A stretch of 22,898 bases of DNA from an uncultured Eubacteriales bacterium (lineage in GTDB: Bacteria > Bacillota > Clostridia > Oscillospirales > CAG-272): NCBI GenBank assembly GCA_949286815.1, contig CASEEB010000278.1, forward strand, positions 1 to 22,898, written 5' to 3'. Below the pieces are notes generated by a model. It was given only the letters and a program-made list of their open reading frames with translations, was not told where the DNA came from and searched no databases. Position numbers and translations under genes: made by a program. This document shows, piece by piece, positions 13,225 through 20,310 of this stretch (positions are counted from its first letter, which is position 1; every line of letters starts with the position of its first letter).

Positions 13225-13845
13225 ATGTCAAGAATCGGTAGAATGCCTGTCGAAATACCCGCAGGCGTAACAGTAACTGTTGAAGGTAACAAGGTTACCG
13301 CGAAAGGACCGGTAGGAACGCTCACTGAAACCTTTAGCCCCAGAATGACTATAAGCGTTGAGGACAATAAGGTTGTAATAACACGTCCTTCCGATGAGAA
13401 AGAGGATAAGAGCGTGCACGGTCTGACACGTGCCCTGATTCAGAATATGGTGACGGGCGTTCATGTAGGATTTAAGAAGGTTCTCATGATATACGGCGTC
13501 GGCTATAAGGCTGTCAAGGTAGGAAAAGACCTGCAGCTTTATCTGGGTTACTCTCTTGTTCCCACCAATGCGCTTCCTCAGGAAAAGTATATTATGAGCG
13601 ATACCGATACGGTTAAGCTTTCGGTTCCCAACGAGGATGAGATAAAGAAACAAGGTATAGACCAGATGACAACCGAAAAGGTCAGCAGCGGACTTATCAT
13701 AGTGGTAAGCGGCGCCGATAAACAGGCGGTTGGTCAGATGGCGGCAGTCATCAGAGGAAAACGCCCGCCGGAGCCCTATCACGGCAAGGGAATCCGTTAT
13801 ATCGACGAAAGAGTTCGCCGTAAAGCCGGAAAAACCGGTAAATAA
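13225..13845 (+). CDS. rplF: 50S ribosomal protein L6 with an insertion
   Basis: L6 sits near the sarcin-ricin loop and the factor-binding site. It has 206 residues against about 178-184 usually. MSRIGRMPVEIPAGV opens the first domain, and the second shows IYGVGYKAVKVGKDLQLYLG. After LGYS there is extra sequence (about 118-145, including TNALPQEKYIMSDTDTVKLS and NEDEIKKQGID) before IIVVSGADKQAVGQMAAVIR. It ends in the signature PPEPYHGKGIRYIDE. GGGAGG precedes the ATG. The insertion probably enlarges a loop of the C-terminal domain. Confidence 0.97.
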   Translation: MSRIGRMPVEIPAGVTVTVEGNKVTAKGPVGTLTETFSPRMTISVEDNKVVITRPSDEKEDKSVHGLTRALIQNMVTGVHVGFKKVLMIYGVGYKAVKVGKDLQLYLGYSLVPTNALPQEKYIMSDTDTVKLSVPNEDEIKKQGIDQMTTEKVSSGLIIVVSGADKQAVGQMAAVIRGKRPPEPYHGKGIRYIDERVRRKAGKTGK

Positions 13846-13863
13846 TGAAAGGAGTGGAGTAAA

Positions 13864-14223
13864 ATGGTATCAAGAAAGGACAGCAATAAGGCTCGTCTTA
13901 AGAGACATAAGAGAGTCAGAGCAAAGATTTCAGGTACTGCTGCTTGTCCGCGTCTGGCAGTATATCGTTCAAACGCGAACATTTCCGCACAGATAATTGA
14001 CGACACGGCAGGAAAAACATTGGTTTCCGCTTCTACCTACGGAGCCGGCTTTGAAGGAAACGGCGGAAATAAAGAGGCTGCTCGCGAGGTGGGCAAAAAG
14101 CTCGCTGAGAAAGCGGTAGCCATGGGAATTACAGAGGTCGTGTTTGACAGAGGCGGCTATCTATATCACGGACGTGTATCGGAATTGGCTGAAGGCGCTC
14201 GCGAGGGCGGTCTGAAGTTCTGA
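13864..14223 (+). CDS. rplR: 50S ribosomal protein L18
   Basis: L18 binds 5S rRNA together with L5. It has 119 residues. The basic N-terminus (KARLKRHKRVRAKISG) is followed by CPRLAVYRSNANISAQIIDD and the end VFDRGGYLYHGRVSELAEGA, both standard. AAAGGAGTGGAG lies upstream of the ATG. A 78-nt gap with competing hairpins separates it from rpsE. Confidence 0.97.
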   Translation: MVSRKDSNKARLKRHKRVRAKISGTAACPRLAVYRSNANISAQIIDDTAGKTLVSASTYGAGFEGNGGNKEAAREVGKKLAEKAVAMGITEVVFDRGGYLYHGRVSELAEGAREGGLKF

Positions 14224-14286
14224 CGGATTTATAATCCTAAGGAATCCGGTTTGTACACTGTTCAAACCAAATTTGAACAATTTTCA
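14224..14286 (+). promoter_or_regulatory. Overlapping hairpins between rplR and rpsE, possible attenuator
   Basis: CGGATT (14224-14229) pairs with AATCCG (14243-14248). GTTCAAA (14260-14266) pairs with TTTGAAC (14272-14278) and is followed by AATTTT, like a weak terminator. GGTTTG (14248-14253) can instead pair with CAAACC (14263-14268), which would break the second hairpin. The arrangement looks like terminator and anti-terminator, but the stems are AT-rich and short. Confidence 0.45.
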
Positions 14287-14301
14287 GGAGGAAACCATTA
14301 A

Positions 14302-14805
14302 ATGGCACAGAAATTTAATCCGGCTGAGGTTGAGCTTACCGAAAAGCTCGTCTCGCTGAACCGTGTTTCCAAGACTGTAAAGGGCGGACGTATTTCGCGT
14401 TTCGCGGCTCTCATGGTTGTCGGCGACGGAGCCGGACATGTGGGCGTAGGTCTTGGCAAAGCAGCCGAGGTTCCCGAAGCTATACGCAAGGGAATAGAGG
14501 ACGCAAAGAAAAATATGATTACCGTAGCGCTTAAGGGCACTACCATTCCCCACGAGGTTATCGGAGTATACGGCGCCGGCAAGGTGCTTATAAAGCCCGC
14601 CGCACTCGGTACCGGTATAATCGCGGGCGGAAAGGTAAGAGCCGTTCTCGAAGCGGCAGGTATTTCCAACGTAAGGGCAAAGTGCCTTCGTTCCAACAAT
14701 CCTACCAACGTGGTCAAGGCTACAATGGAGGGTCTTAAGGAGCTTCGCACGGCTCAGGAGGTTGCAAATATACGCAACATTCCCGTCGAACAGATAAAGG
14801 GCTGA
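14302..14805 (+). CDS. rpsE: 30S ribosomal protein S5
   Basis: S5 lines the mRNA entry path and affects decoding accuracy. It has 167 residues. The double-stranded RNA-binding-like domain shows RVSKTVKGGRISRFAALMVV and GDGAGHVGVGLGKAAEVPEA. The C-terminal domain shows VIGVYGAGKVLIKPAALGTG and CLRSNNPTNVVKAT. AGGAGG at 14287-14292 precedes the ATG. Confidence 0.98.
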   Translation: MAQKFNPAEVELTEKLVSLNRVSKTVKGGRISRFAALMVVGDGAGHVGVGLGKAAEVPEAIRKGIEDAKKNMITVALKGTTIPHEVIGVYGAGKVLIKPAALGTGIIAGGKVRAVLEAAGISNVRAKCLRSNNPTNVVKATMEGLKELRTAQEVANIRNIPVEQIKG

Positions 14806-14819
14806 GGAGGAAAGAGATT

Positions 14820-14999
14820 ATGAAGAAAGTAACGCTTACAAAGAGTCTTATTTCATCCAAGCCTAATCAGAGAGCAACGGCAAAGTCACTCGGTCTTACA
14901 AAGATAGGTGACAGTATAGTTCACGCGGATGACGCTGTTCTTGCAGGCAAGATAAAGATTATCTCTCATCTGGTAACGGTTGAGACCGTTGAAGACTAA
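14820..14999 (+). CDS. rpmD: 50S ribosomal protein L30
   Basis: A 59-residue protein with the normal length and pattern of bacterial L30: MKKVTLTKSLISSKPNQRAT, then KSLGLTKIGDSIVHADDAVL, and a final ISHLVTVETVED. GAGGAGG at 14804-14810 lies just upstream of the ATG, and rplO follows after 16 nt. L30 binds 23S rRNA; its position between rpsE and rplO is invariant in such operons and confirms the call. Confidence 0.97.
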   Translation: MKKVTLTKSLISSKPNQRATAKSLGLTKIGDSIVHADDAVLAGKIKIISHLVTVETVED

Positions 15000-15015
15000 A
15001 AGGAGGTAATAAGAA

Positions 15016-15456
15016 ATGAAACTTAACGAACTAAAGCCGGCAGAGGGATCGGTAAAGGCTTCTTTCAGAAGAGGAAGAGGAACCGCGTCCGGAAACGGAA
15101 AGACCGCCGGAAAAGGTCATAAGGGTCAGAACGCACGCTCGGGCGGAGGCGTAAGACCGGGATTTGAGGGAGGTCAGCTTCCTCTTTACAGAAAGCATCC
15201 CAAAAGAGGCTTTAACAACAAATTTGCAACAAATTATGCGATAGTAAATGTATCCGTTCTCAACAGCTTTGAGGATGGCGCAGTCGTTGACATTGATACT
15301 CTTCTCGCAAAAAGAATTATCCGCAAGCCTATGGATGGCCTGAAGGTTCTGGGCAACGGGGAAATCAATAAAAAACTAACTGTTAAAGCGGTAGTCTTTT
15401 CAGCAACTGCGAAAGAAAAGATAATAGCAGCAGGTGGACAGGCAGAGGAGGTATAA
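15016..15456 (+). CDS. rplO: 50S ribosomal protein L15
   Basis: L15 is a late-assembly 50S protein with a long Gly/Arg-rich N-terminal arm. It has 146 residues. The arm (RRGRGTASGNGKTAGKGHKG, QNARSGGGVRPGFEGGQ) and the following LPLYRKHPKRGFNN are typical. AGGAGGT at 15000-15006 precedes the ATG. Its stop is 2 nt before the secY ATG, so these two genes are probably translationally coupled. Confidence 0.98.
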   Translation: MKLNELKPAEGSVKASFRRGRGTASGNGKTAGKGHKGQNARSGGGVRPGFEGGQLPLYRKHPKRGFNNKFATNYAIVNVSVLNSFEDGAVVDIDTLLAKRIIRKPMDGLKVLGNGEINKKLTVKAVVFSATAKEKIIAAGGQAEEV

Positions 15457-15458
15457 GG

Positions 15459-16787
15459 ATGTTTCAGACGTTAAAAAATGCTTGGAAGACTCCGGAGCTT
15501 AAAATAAAGCTCCTCTTCACATTGCTTATCGTTATCCTTTACCGCCTTGGGGCGAATATTCCGGTGCCGTGGGTAGACTCAAACGCGATAACATACTTTG
15601 AGGCACAGACCAGCGGTACTATATTGCAGTATATGAGTCTGCTCTCCGGAGACGCGTTCGGAAGAGCTACGCTGTTCGCGCTTTCGGTTTCACCGTACAT
15701 TACCGCTTCTATAGTTATGCAGCTTCTCACCATTGCCATTCCCAAATTGGAAGCATTGGCGAAAGAGGGCGAGAGCGGTAAAAAGAAAATTTCCGCCATT
15801 ACAAGAATTGTTACGGTGGTTCTCGCGTTGATTACATCTTTCGGTTACGCGATGTATCTTTACAATTTCAGTTTCAACGGTCAGAGGATGATTACCTTTG
15901 CGGTAGGCTCCGAGGGCGCGGTGTTTAAGATAATTGTAATGATAGCGTGCTATTGCGCAGGTGCCGCGATGGTTATGTGGCTTGCCGAAAGAATTAATGA
16001 ATTCGGTATCGGAAACGGTATATCCATCATCCTTTTCGCGAACATCATAGCAAGAGTTCCCACCTATGTGGCAAATCTTTGGAACATGATTTATGACGGC
16101 AGCTTCAAGCCTCTCGGAATTCTCTGGGTAGTGCTTATCATAGCCGCGGTACTGGCAGTTATTTACTTTGTTGTTTGGTTTACAAACTCCGAGAGAAGAA
16201 TTCCTGTTCAGTACGCAAAGAGAGTTGTCGGACGTAAAATGTATGGGGGACAGTCATCCAGTCTGCCTATGAAGCTTAATATGTCGGGCGTTATGCCGAT
16301 TATTTTCGCAAACTCAATAGTCGCGATACCCGCAACCATAGCAAGCTTTTTCCCGAACAGCGGTTTCTGGCAGGGAGTAAATAACATTTTCAATTACAGC
16401 AAGCCTCTTTATATTGTAATCTTTATTCTGTTGTTGGTAGGATTTTCGTTCTTCTATATAATGATTTCGTTTAACCCGGTAGAGGTGGCGAACAATATAA
16501 GGAATAACGGCGGTGCCATTCCCGGTATTCGTCCCGGAAGACCTACAATAGAATATATACAGAAAATACTGAAACGCATTACTTTTATAGGCGCGGTTTT
16601 CCTGTGCTGCATTGCCGGTATCCCGCTTATCGCGAACGCGATAGCAATGTTGTTCAACTTTAGCGGACTTACGGAACTTGCTTTCGGCGGTTCGTCACTG
16701 CTTATCGTAACCGGTGTAGCGCTCGAAACCATTCGTGAGCTTGAGGCACAGCTTACAATGCGCAACTATAAAGGATTCCTTGATTGA
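15459..16787 (+). CDS. secY: Protein translocase channel subunit SecY
   Basis: SecY is the pore of the SecYEG channel in the cytoplasmic membrane. It has 442 residues with ten membrane helices expected. The first helix is in KIKLLFTLLIVILYRLGANI; the plug region and second helix follow (GDAFGRATLFALSVSPYITA). Conserved patterns seen are AERINEFGIGNGISIILFAN, the large cytoplasmic loop RRIPVQYAKRVVGRKMYGGQ, SLPMKLNMSGVMPIIFANSI, and the C-terminal ELEAQLTMRNYKGFL. AGGAGG near the end of rplO is its binding site. The following adk gene is 44 nt away. Confidence 0.98.
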   Translation: MFQTLKNAWKTPELKIKLLFTLLIVILYRLGANIPVPWVDSNAITYFEAQTSGTILQYMSLLSGDAFGRATLFALSVSPYITASIVMQLLTIAIPKLEALAKEGESGKKKISAITRIVTVVLALITSFGYAMYLYNFSFNGQRMITFAVGSEGAVFKIIVMIACYCAGAAMVMWLAERINEFGIGNGISIILFANIIARVPTYVANLWNMIYDGSFKPLGILWVVLIIAAVLAVIYFVVWFTNSERRIPVQYAKRVVGRKMYGGQSSSLPMKLNMSGVMPIIFANSIVAIPATIASFFPNSGFWQGVNNIFNYSKPLYIVIFILLLVGFSFFYIMISFNPVEVANNIRNNGGAIPGIRPGRPTIEYIQKILKRITFIGAVFLCCIAGIPLIANAIAMLFNFSGLTELAFGGSSLLIVTGVALETIRELEAQLTMRNYKGFLD

Positions 16788-16831
16788 TTATAAACACACG
16801 CCTTTTTAACAAAAAATTTCGGAGGTTAACG

Positions 16832-17470
16832 ATGAATTTAATTTTAATGGGTGCGCCCGGCGCAGGTAAAGGAACACAATCCGCGAAAATTTCGGAAAAG
16901 TACAAGATTCCCGCAATAGCAACAGGAGACATTCTCCGAGGGGCAATCAAAGCCGGAACTGAGCTTGGAAAATCCGCGAAGAGCTATATTGATGCCGGAA
17001 AACTTGTGCCTGACGATGTGGTTATAGGAATTATCAAGGAATATCTTTCGACAGATGCCTGCAAAAACGGTTTTATACTTGACGGTTTTCCCCGTTCGAT
17101 TCCTCAGGCTCAGGCGCTCGATGATCTCGGAGTTAAGATTGATGTTGTCCTGAGCATAGAGGTTCCGGACGATAAGATAATAGAGAGAATGAGCGGAAGG
17201 AGGGTGTGCTCATGCGGAGCTTCGTATCATGTTGAGTACAATCCTCCGAAAACCGAAAATGTATGTGACAAGTGCGGAAAAGACCTTTACATCAGGGATG
17301 ATGACAGCAAGGAAACCGTTGCAAACAGGCTTAAGACCTATCACGAGCAGACCGAGCCTCTCAAGGAATTCTATGAGGCAAAGGGACTTCTCGTAACGGT
17401 AATCGGTCAGGAGAAGGTTGAAGATACAACTGCTCTTGTATTCAAAGCTCTTGACGGGATAAAAGCATGA
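16832..17470 (+). CDS. adk: Adenylate kinase, zinc-lid type with altered Cys spacing
   Basis: The enzyme balances adenine nucleotides (ATP + AMP to 2 ADP) in the cytoplasm. It has 212 residues. The P-loop is GAPGAGKGTQ (7-16), with the AMP-binding TGDILR (31-36) and DGFPRS (84-89). The LID carries Cys126, Cys128, Cys145 and Cys148, in GRRVCSCGASYH and VCDKCGK. The first pair is CxC where the long, zinc-binding form usually has CxxC. The start at ATG 16832 has GGAGG upstream; the frame is open 16 codons further but these are not family sequence. It follows secY as in many Firmicutes. Confidence 0.97.
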   Translation: MNLILMGAPGAGKGTQSAKISEKYKIPAIATGDILRGAIKAGTELGKSAKSYIDAGKLVPDDVVIGIIKEYLSTDACKNGFILDGFPRSIPQAQALDDLGVKIDVVLSIEVPDDKIIERMSGRRVCSCGASYHVEYNPPKTENVCDKCGKDLYIRDDDSKETVANRLKTYHEQTEPLKEFYEAKGLLVTVIGQEKVEDTTALVFKALDGIKA

Positions 17471-17495
17471 TATAAGAACCGAGGTAAATTTTCGG

Positions 17496-18257
17496 ATGAT
17501 ACAGTTGAAGAATCCGTCACAGATAGAGCAAATGAAAAAGGCCGGAAGAATAACCGGCGAGGCTCTGCTTGTCGCCCGTGACCATATCCGTGAGGGTATC
17601 AGCACGTATGAGCTTGACAGTATAATCAGGAAATATATTGAGTCGTGCGGCGCGAAGCCCTCTTTTCTCGGGTACGCGGGTTTCCCGGGCAGCGCGTGTA
17701 TAAGCATTAACGATGAGGTTATTCACGGCATTCCCTCAAAAGAAAAAATACTTCGTGAAGGAGATATTGTTAAAGTCGATGTAGGGGCTTTTTACAACGG
17801 ATTTCACGGAGATGCCGCAAGGACGATTCCGGTCGGAAAGGTTGACGAAGAGTCAATGCGTCTGATAACGGCTACAAGAAGCAGCTTTTTTGAGGGCTTG
17901 AAAATGCTGAAGCCCGGCAACAGGATTGGTGATATAGGTCACGCTATTGATTCCTTTGTGGTGCGGAACGGCTATAGCACCGTGAAACGGTATATAGGTC
18001 ACGGAGTGGGGCATGAACTTCATGAACTACCCGATGTTCCGAACTACGGTACTCCCGGAAGAGGAACAAGATTATGTACCGGTATGACTCTCGCCATAGA
18101 ACCGATGGTAAATATGGGAACCGACAGAGTCAGGGAATTGTCGGACGGATGGACGGTAAAAACAGAAGACGGGAAACTGTCCGCGCATTATGAAAATACT
18201 GTCGCGCTTACCGCTGACGGTGTTGTAATTATGACGCTGATAGAGGAAGATTTTTGA
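17496..18257 (+). CDS. map: Methionine aminopeptidase, type I
   Basis: The enzyme removes the initiator Met from nascent proteins with a small second residue. It has 253 residues. Family metal ligands are visible: Asp95 and Asp106 (VDVGAFYNGFHGDAART), His169 (IGHGVGHELHE), Glu202 (LAIEPM) and Glu233 (HYENTV), with the substrate-binding His77 in INDEVIHGIP. There is no N-terminal zinc extension. GAGGT 10 nt upstream gives the start. It lies between adk and infA, the usual Firmicutes order; the KOW-domain gene that often follows map in Clostridia is absent. Confidence 0.97.
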   Translation: MIQLKNPSQIEQMKKAGRITGEALLVARDHIREGISTYELDSIIRKYIESCGAKPSFLGYAGFPGSACISINDEVIHGIPSKEKILREGDIVKVDVGAFYNGFHGDAARTIPVGKVDEESMRLITATRSSFFEGLKMLKPGNRIGDIGHAIDSFVVRNGYSTVKRYIGHGVGHELHELPDVPNYGTPGRGTRLCTGMTLAIEPMVNMGTDRVRELSDGWTVKTEDGKLSAHYENTVALTADGVVIMTLIEEDF

Positions 18258-18303
18258 GTTTTTATGTTTTGGCTAAGGTCAAAGAAACAGAGGAGGGATT
18301 ATT

Positions 18304-18522
18304 CTGCCGAAAGATGATGTAATCGAATTTGAGGGTAAGGTTGTTGAAGCTTTGCCTAACGCAACATTCAAAGTTGAGCTTACCAACGGACATATGGTTA
18401 CCGCGCATATTTCCGGAAAGCTCAGACTCAACTATATTAAAATTTTGCCGGGAGATCATGTGACAGTTGAGGTATCTATATATGACCTTACAAAAGGACG
18501 CATAACCTGGCGCTCAAAATAA
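18304..18522 (+). CDS. infA: Translation initiation factor IF-1 with a CTG start codon
   Basis: IF-1 is an OB-fold protein that blocks the A site during initiation. The frame encodes PKDDVIEFEGKVVEALPNAT, then TNGHMVTAHISGKLRLNYIK and YDLTKGRITWRSK, clearly IF-1. Starting at CTG 18304 gives 72 residues, exactly the usual length, with AGGAGG (18291-18296) 7 nt upstream. Upstream in frame there is only GGT CAA AGA AAC AGA GGA GGG ATT ATT back to a TAA stop at 18274, so no ATG, GTG or TTG is available. The next in-frame ATG would remove nearly half of the fold. CTG is favoured over ATT by length and spacing. This gene is easily missed by gene callers. Confidence 0.93.
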   Translation: MPKDDVIEFEGKVVEALPNATFKVELTNGHMVTAHISGKLRLNYIKILPGDHVTVEVSIYDLTKGRITWRSK

Positions 18523-18560
18523 TGAATAATATTAAAAAATATTATTCAGGCGAATTTCGC
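18523..18560 (+). repeat. Perfect 11-bp inverted repeat plus second small hairpin between infA and rpmJ
   Basis: TGAATAATATT (18523-18533) pairs perfectly with AATATTATTCA (18538-18548) around AAAA, beginning directly after the infA stop. GCGA/TCGC (18550-18560) follows at once. The next bases are A-rich, not T-rich, so on + this is not an intrinsic terminator. An mRNA processing or stability element, or a translational element for rpmJ, is possible. Confidence 0.6.
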
Positions 18561-18595
18561 AAAAAATACTTTAAAGAAAGGCAGGTTTACAGAAA

Positions 18596-18709
18596 ATGAA
18601 AGTTAAACCGTCCGTAAAGAAGATCTGCGAAAAATGCAAGATCATCAAGAGAAAAGGTAAAGTTATGGTGATTTGCGAAAACCCCAAGCATAAACAGAAA
18701 CAGGGTTGA
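18596..18709 (+). CDS. rpmJ: 50S ribosomal protein L36, zinc form
   Basis: A 37-residue protein, the smallest of the ribosome, binding 23S rRNA near the factor site. Zinc ligands Cys11, Cys14, Cys27 and His32 (KKICEKCK, then VICENPKH) mark the zinc-dependent form. The start MKVKPSVKKIC is canonical. The ribosome binding site is weak for this operon: AAAGGCAGG lies 8-15 nt upstream rather than a clean AGGAGG. It sits between infA and rpsM as usual. Confidence 0.97.
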   Translation: MKVKPSVKKICEKCKIIKRKGKVMVICENPKHKQKQG

Positions 18710-18763
18710 AACAATCATACAGAAGCTACCGATTCAATCTAATCAGAAAGGTGAAAAAACAGA

Positions 18764-19132
18764 ATGGCACGTATAGCTGGTGTTGATATTCCGAACAACA
18801 AGCGCGTAGAAATAGCCCTTACCTACATTTACGGTATAGGTCGCAAAAGCGCGAACGACATTCTTTCCAAGACAGGTATCAGTCCCGATACCAGAGCAAA
18901 GGATCTTACCGAGGAAGAAATAGCAAAGCTCCGTGATGAAATCGAAAATTCTTATACGGTTGAAGGCGACCTCCGCAGAGATGTGTCCCTCAATATAAAG
19001 AGAATGGTTGAGATAAACTGCTATCGCGGTATCAGACACAGAAAAGGGCTTCCGGTAAGAGGTCAGAGAACAAAGACTAATGCGAGGACAAGAAAAGGTC
19101 CCGCAAAGACTATTGCTAACAAGAAGAAATAA
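18764..19132 (+). CDS. rpsM: 30S ribosomal protein S13
   Basis: S13 is a head protein forming bridges to L5 and contacting P-site tRNA. It has 122 residues. It opens MARIAGVDIPNNKRVEIALT and contains the helix-two-turn-helix YGIGRKSANDIL. The basic tail GIRHRKGLPVRGQRTKTNAR, then TRKG, is standard. GAAAGGTG lies upstream of the ATG. It starts the classical alpha section, but there is only a 54-nt gap before it and no large leader like the E. coli alpha-operon pseudoknot was seen. Confidence 0.98.
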   Translation: MARIAGVDIPNNKRVEIALTYIYGIGRKSANDILSKTGISPDTRAKDLTEEEIAKLRDEIENSYTVEGDLRRDVSLNIKRMVEINCYRGIRHRKGLPVRGQRTKTNARTRKGPAKTIANKKK

Positions 19133-19147
19133 AGGAGTGGCAAGAAT

Positions 19148-19546
19148 ATGGCAAAAGTATCGGCAAAGAAAGTTGTCAAAAGACGCCGCGAGAGAAAAAA
19201 TGTTGAAAAGGGAACCGTACACATTCAGGCTACCTTTAATAACACAATAGTAACTATAACCGACGTTAACGGCAACGCGATTTCCTGGGCATCGGCTGGG
19301 GAGTTGGGCTTCAAAGGCTCAAGAAAGTCTACCCCTTTTGCGGCTCAGTCGGCGTCTGAAGCGGCGGCGAGAGCGGCAGTTGAGCATGGTCTGAAATCGG
19401 TTGAAGTATATGTAAAAGGTCCCGGATCAGGACGTGAATCCGCAATCCGTGCGCTTGAGACAGTAGGTCTTCAGATTACTCTTATAAAAGATGTTACTCC
19501 GATACCTCATAACGGATGCAGACCGCCCAAACGCAGACGCGTATAA
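19148..19546 (+). CDS. rpsK: 30S ribosomal protein S11
   Basis: S11 is a platform protein near the mRNA exit and Shine-Dalgarno helix. It has 132 residues. Diagnostic segments are GTVHIQATFNNTIVTITDVN, WASAGELGFKGSRKSTPFAA and the end TPIPHNGCRPPKRRRV. AAAGGAG overlapping the rpsM stop gives the start. Nothing unusual. Confidence 0.98.
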   Translation: MAKVSAKKVVKRRRERKNVEKGTVHIQATFNNTIVTITDVNGNAISWASAGELGFKGSRKSTPFAAQSASEAAARAAVEHGLKSVEVYVKGPGSGRESAIRALETVGLQITLIKDVTPIPHNGCRPPKRRRV

Positions 19547-19569
19547 TTTAAACAGGAGGCAGATATAAA

Positions 19570-20196
19570 ATGGCAAGATATACAGGTCCCGTATGCAAAC
19601 TTTGCCGCAGAGAGGGTAAAAAGCTTTACCTCAAGGGCGACAGATGCACGAGCGGAAAGTGTGCCATAGACCGCAGAAGCACAGCTCCGGGTCAGCATGG
19701 CGCAACAAGAAAGAAAACCGGAGAATACGGACTTCAGCTTCGTGAGAAGCAGGCTACAAGAAGATATTACGGAGTTCTTGAAAAACAGTTTAAGAATTAC
19801 TATGAGGAGGCAGCACGCAAAGAGGGTATGACCGGTGAAAACCTTTTGGTTCTCCTTGAGCGTCGTCTCGACAATACCGTATACAGGATGGGTATGGCTG
19901 AATCTCATAAGGAAGCTCGCCAACTGGTTCTTCATGCTCATTTTACGCTCAACGGAAAAAAGGTTAATATTCCTTCGCTGCTTGTTAAGCCCGGAGACGT
20001 TATTGCCGTAAAGGAATCCAGTCGCTCGGGCGCAAAATTCAAGGCAATCGCGGAATCGCTTGAAACCAAGACTGCTCCCAAGTGGCTTGATGTTGATAAA
20101 TCGGCTCTCAGCGCAAAGGTAACCGCGTTCCCCGCGAGAGAGGATATTGACTTTGATTTCAACGAACAGCTTATCGTTGAGTTGTACTCCAAGTAA
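19570..20196 (+). CDS. rpsD: 30S ribosomal protein S4, zinc form
   Basis: S4 is the primary binder nucleating assembly of the 5' domain of 16S rRNA, and a translational repressor in E. coli and B. subtilis. It has 208 residues. Cysteines 9, 12, 26 and 31 (VCKLCR, DRCTSGKC) match the zinc-binding N-terminus of thermophile and Clostridia S4. The S4 RNA-binding domain includes RRLDNTVYRMGMAESHKEAR and FTLNGKKVNIPS. GGAGG precedes the ATG. Placement between rpsK and rpoA is the common clostridial arrangement. A structured 114-nt gap follows. Confidence 0.98.
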   Translation: MARYTGPVCKLCRREGKKLYLKGDRCTSGKCAIDRRSTAPGQHGATRKKTGEYGLQLREKQATRRYYGVLEKQFKNYYEEAARKEGMTGENLLVLLERRLDNTVYRMGMAESHKEARQLVLHAHFTLNGKKVNIPSLLVKPGDVIAVKESSRSGAKFKAIAESLETKTAPKWLDVDKSALSAKVTAFPAREDIDFDFNEQLIVELYSK

Positions 20197-20278
20197 TACC
20201 GCGTATGAACGGATGTCGGCGGTTTTATAAAATTCCCGGTCAGATATCCGTATTACCCTGAAGCAAGACATTATCTTG
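20193..20278 (+). promoter_or_regulatory. Hairpins between rpsD and rpoA
   Basis: GTAATAC (20193-20199, overlapping the rpsD stop) pairs with GTATTAC (20250-20256). GGATGTC (20211-20217) pairs with GATATCC (20243-20249) directly inside, leaving an 11-nt bulge on the left side. A second hairpin CAAGA/TCTTG (20264-20278) follows, 15 nt before the rpoA AGGAGG (20293-20298). No terminator T-run. It may buffer or control rpoA expression relative to ribosomal proteins (inference). Confidence 0.5.
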
Positions 20279-20310
20279 AACAAAAATATAACAGGAGGTT
20301 TTTATTTGGA

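Noticed and set aside
16784..16831. Sixteen extra N-terminal codons for adenylate kinase
   Set aside because: The added residues are not conserved, overlap the secY stop, and the GGAGG lies before the ATG at 16832.
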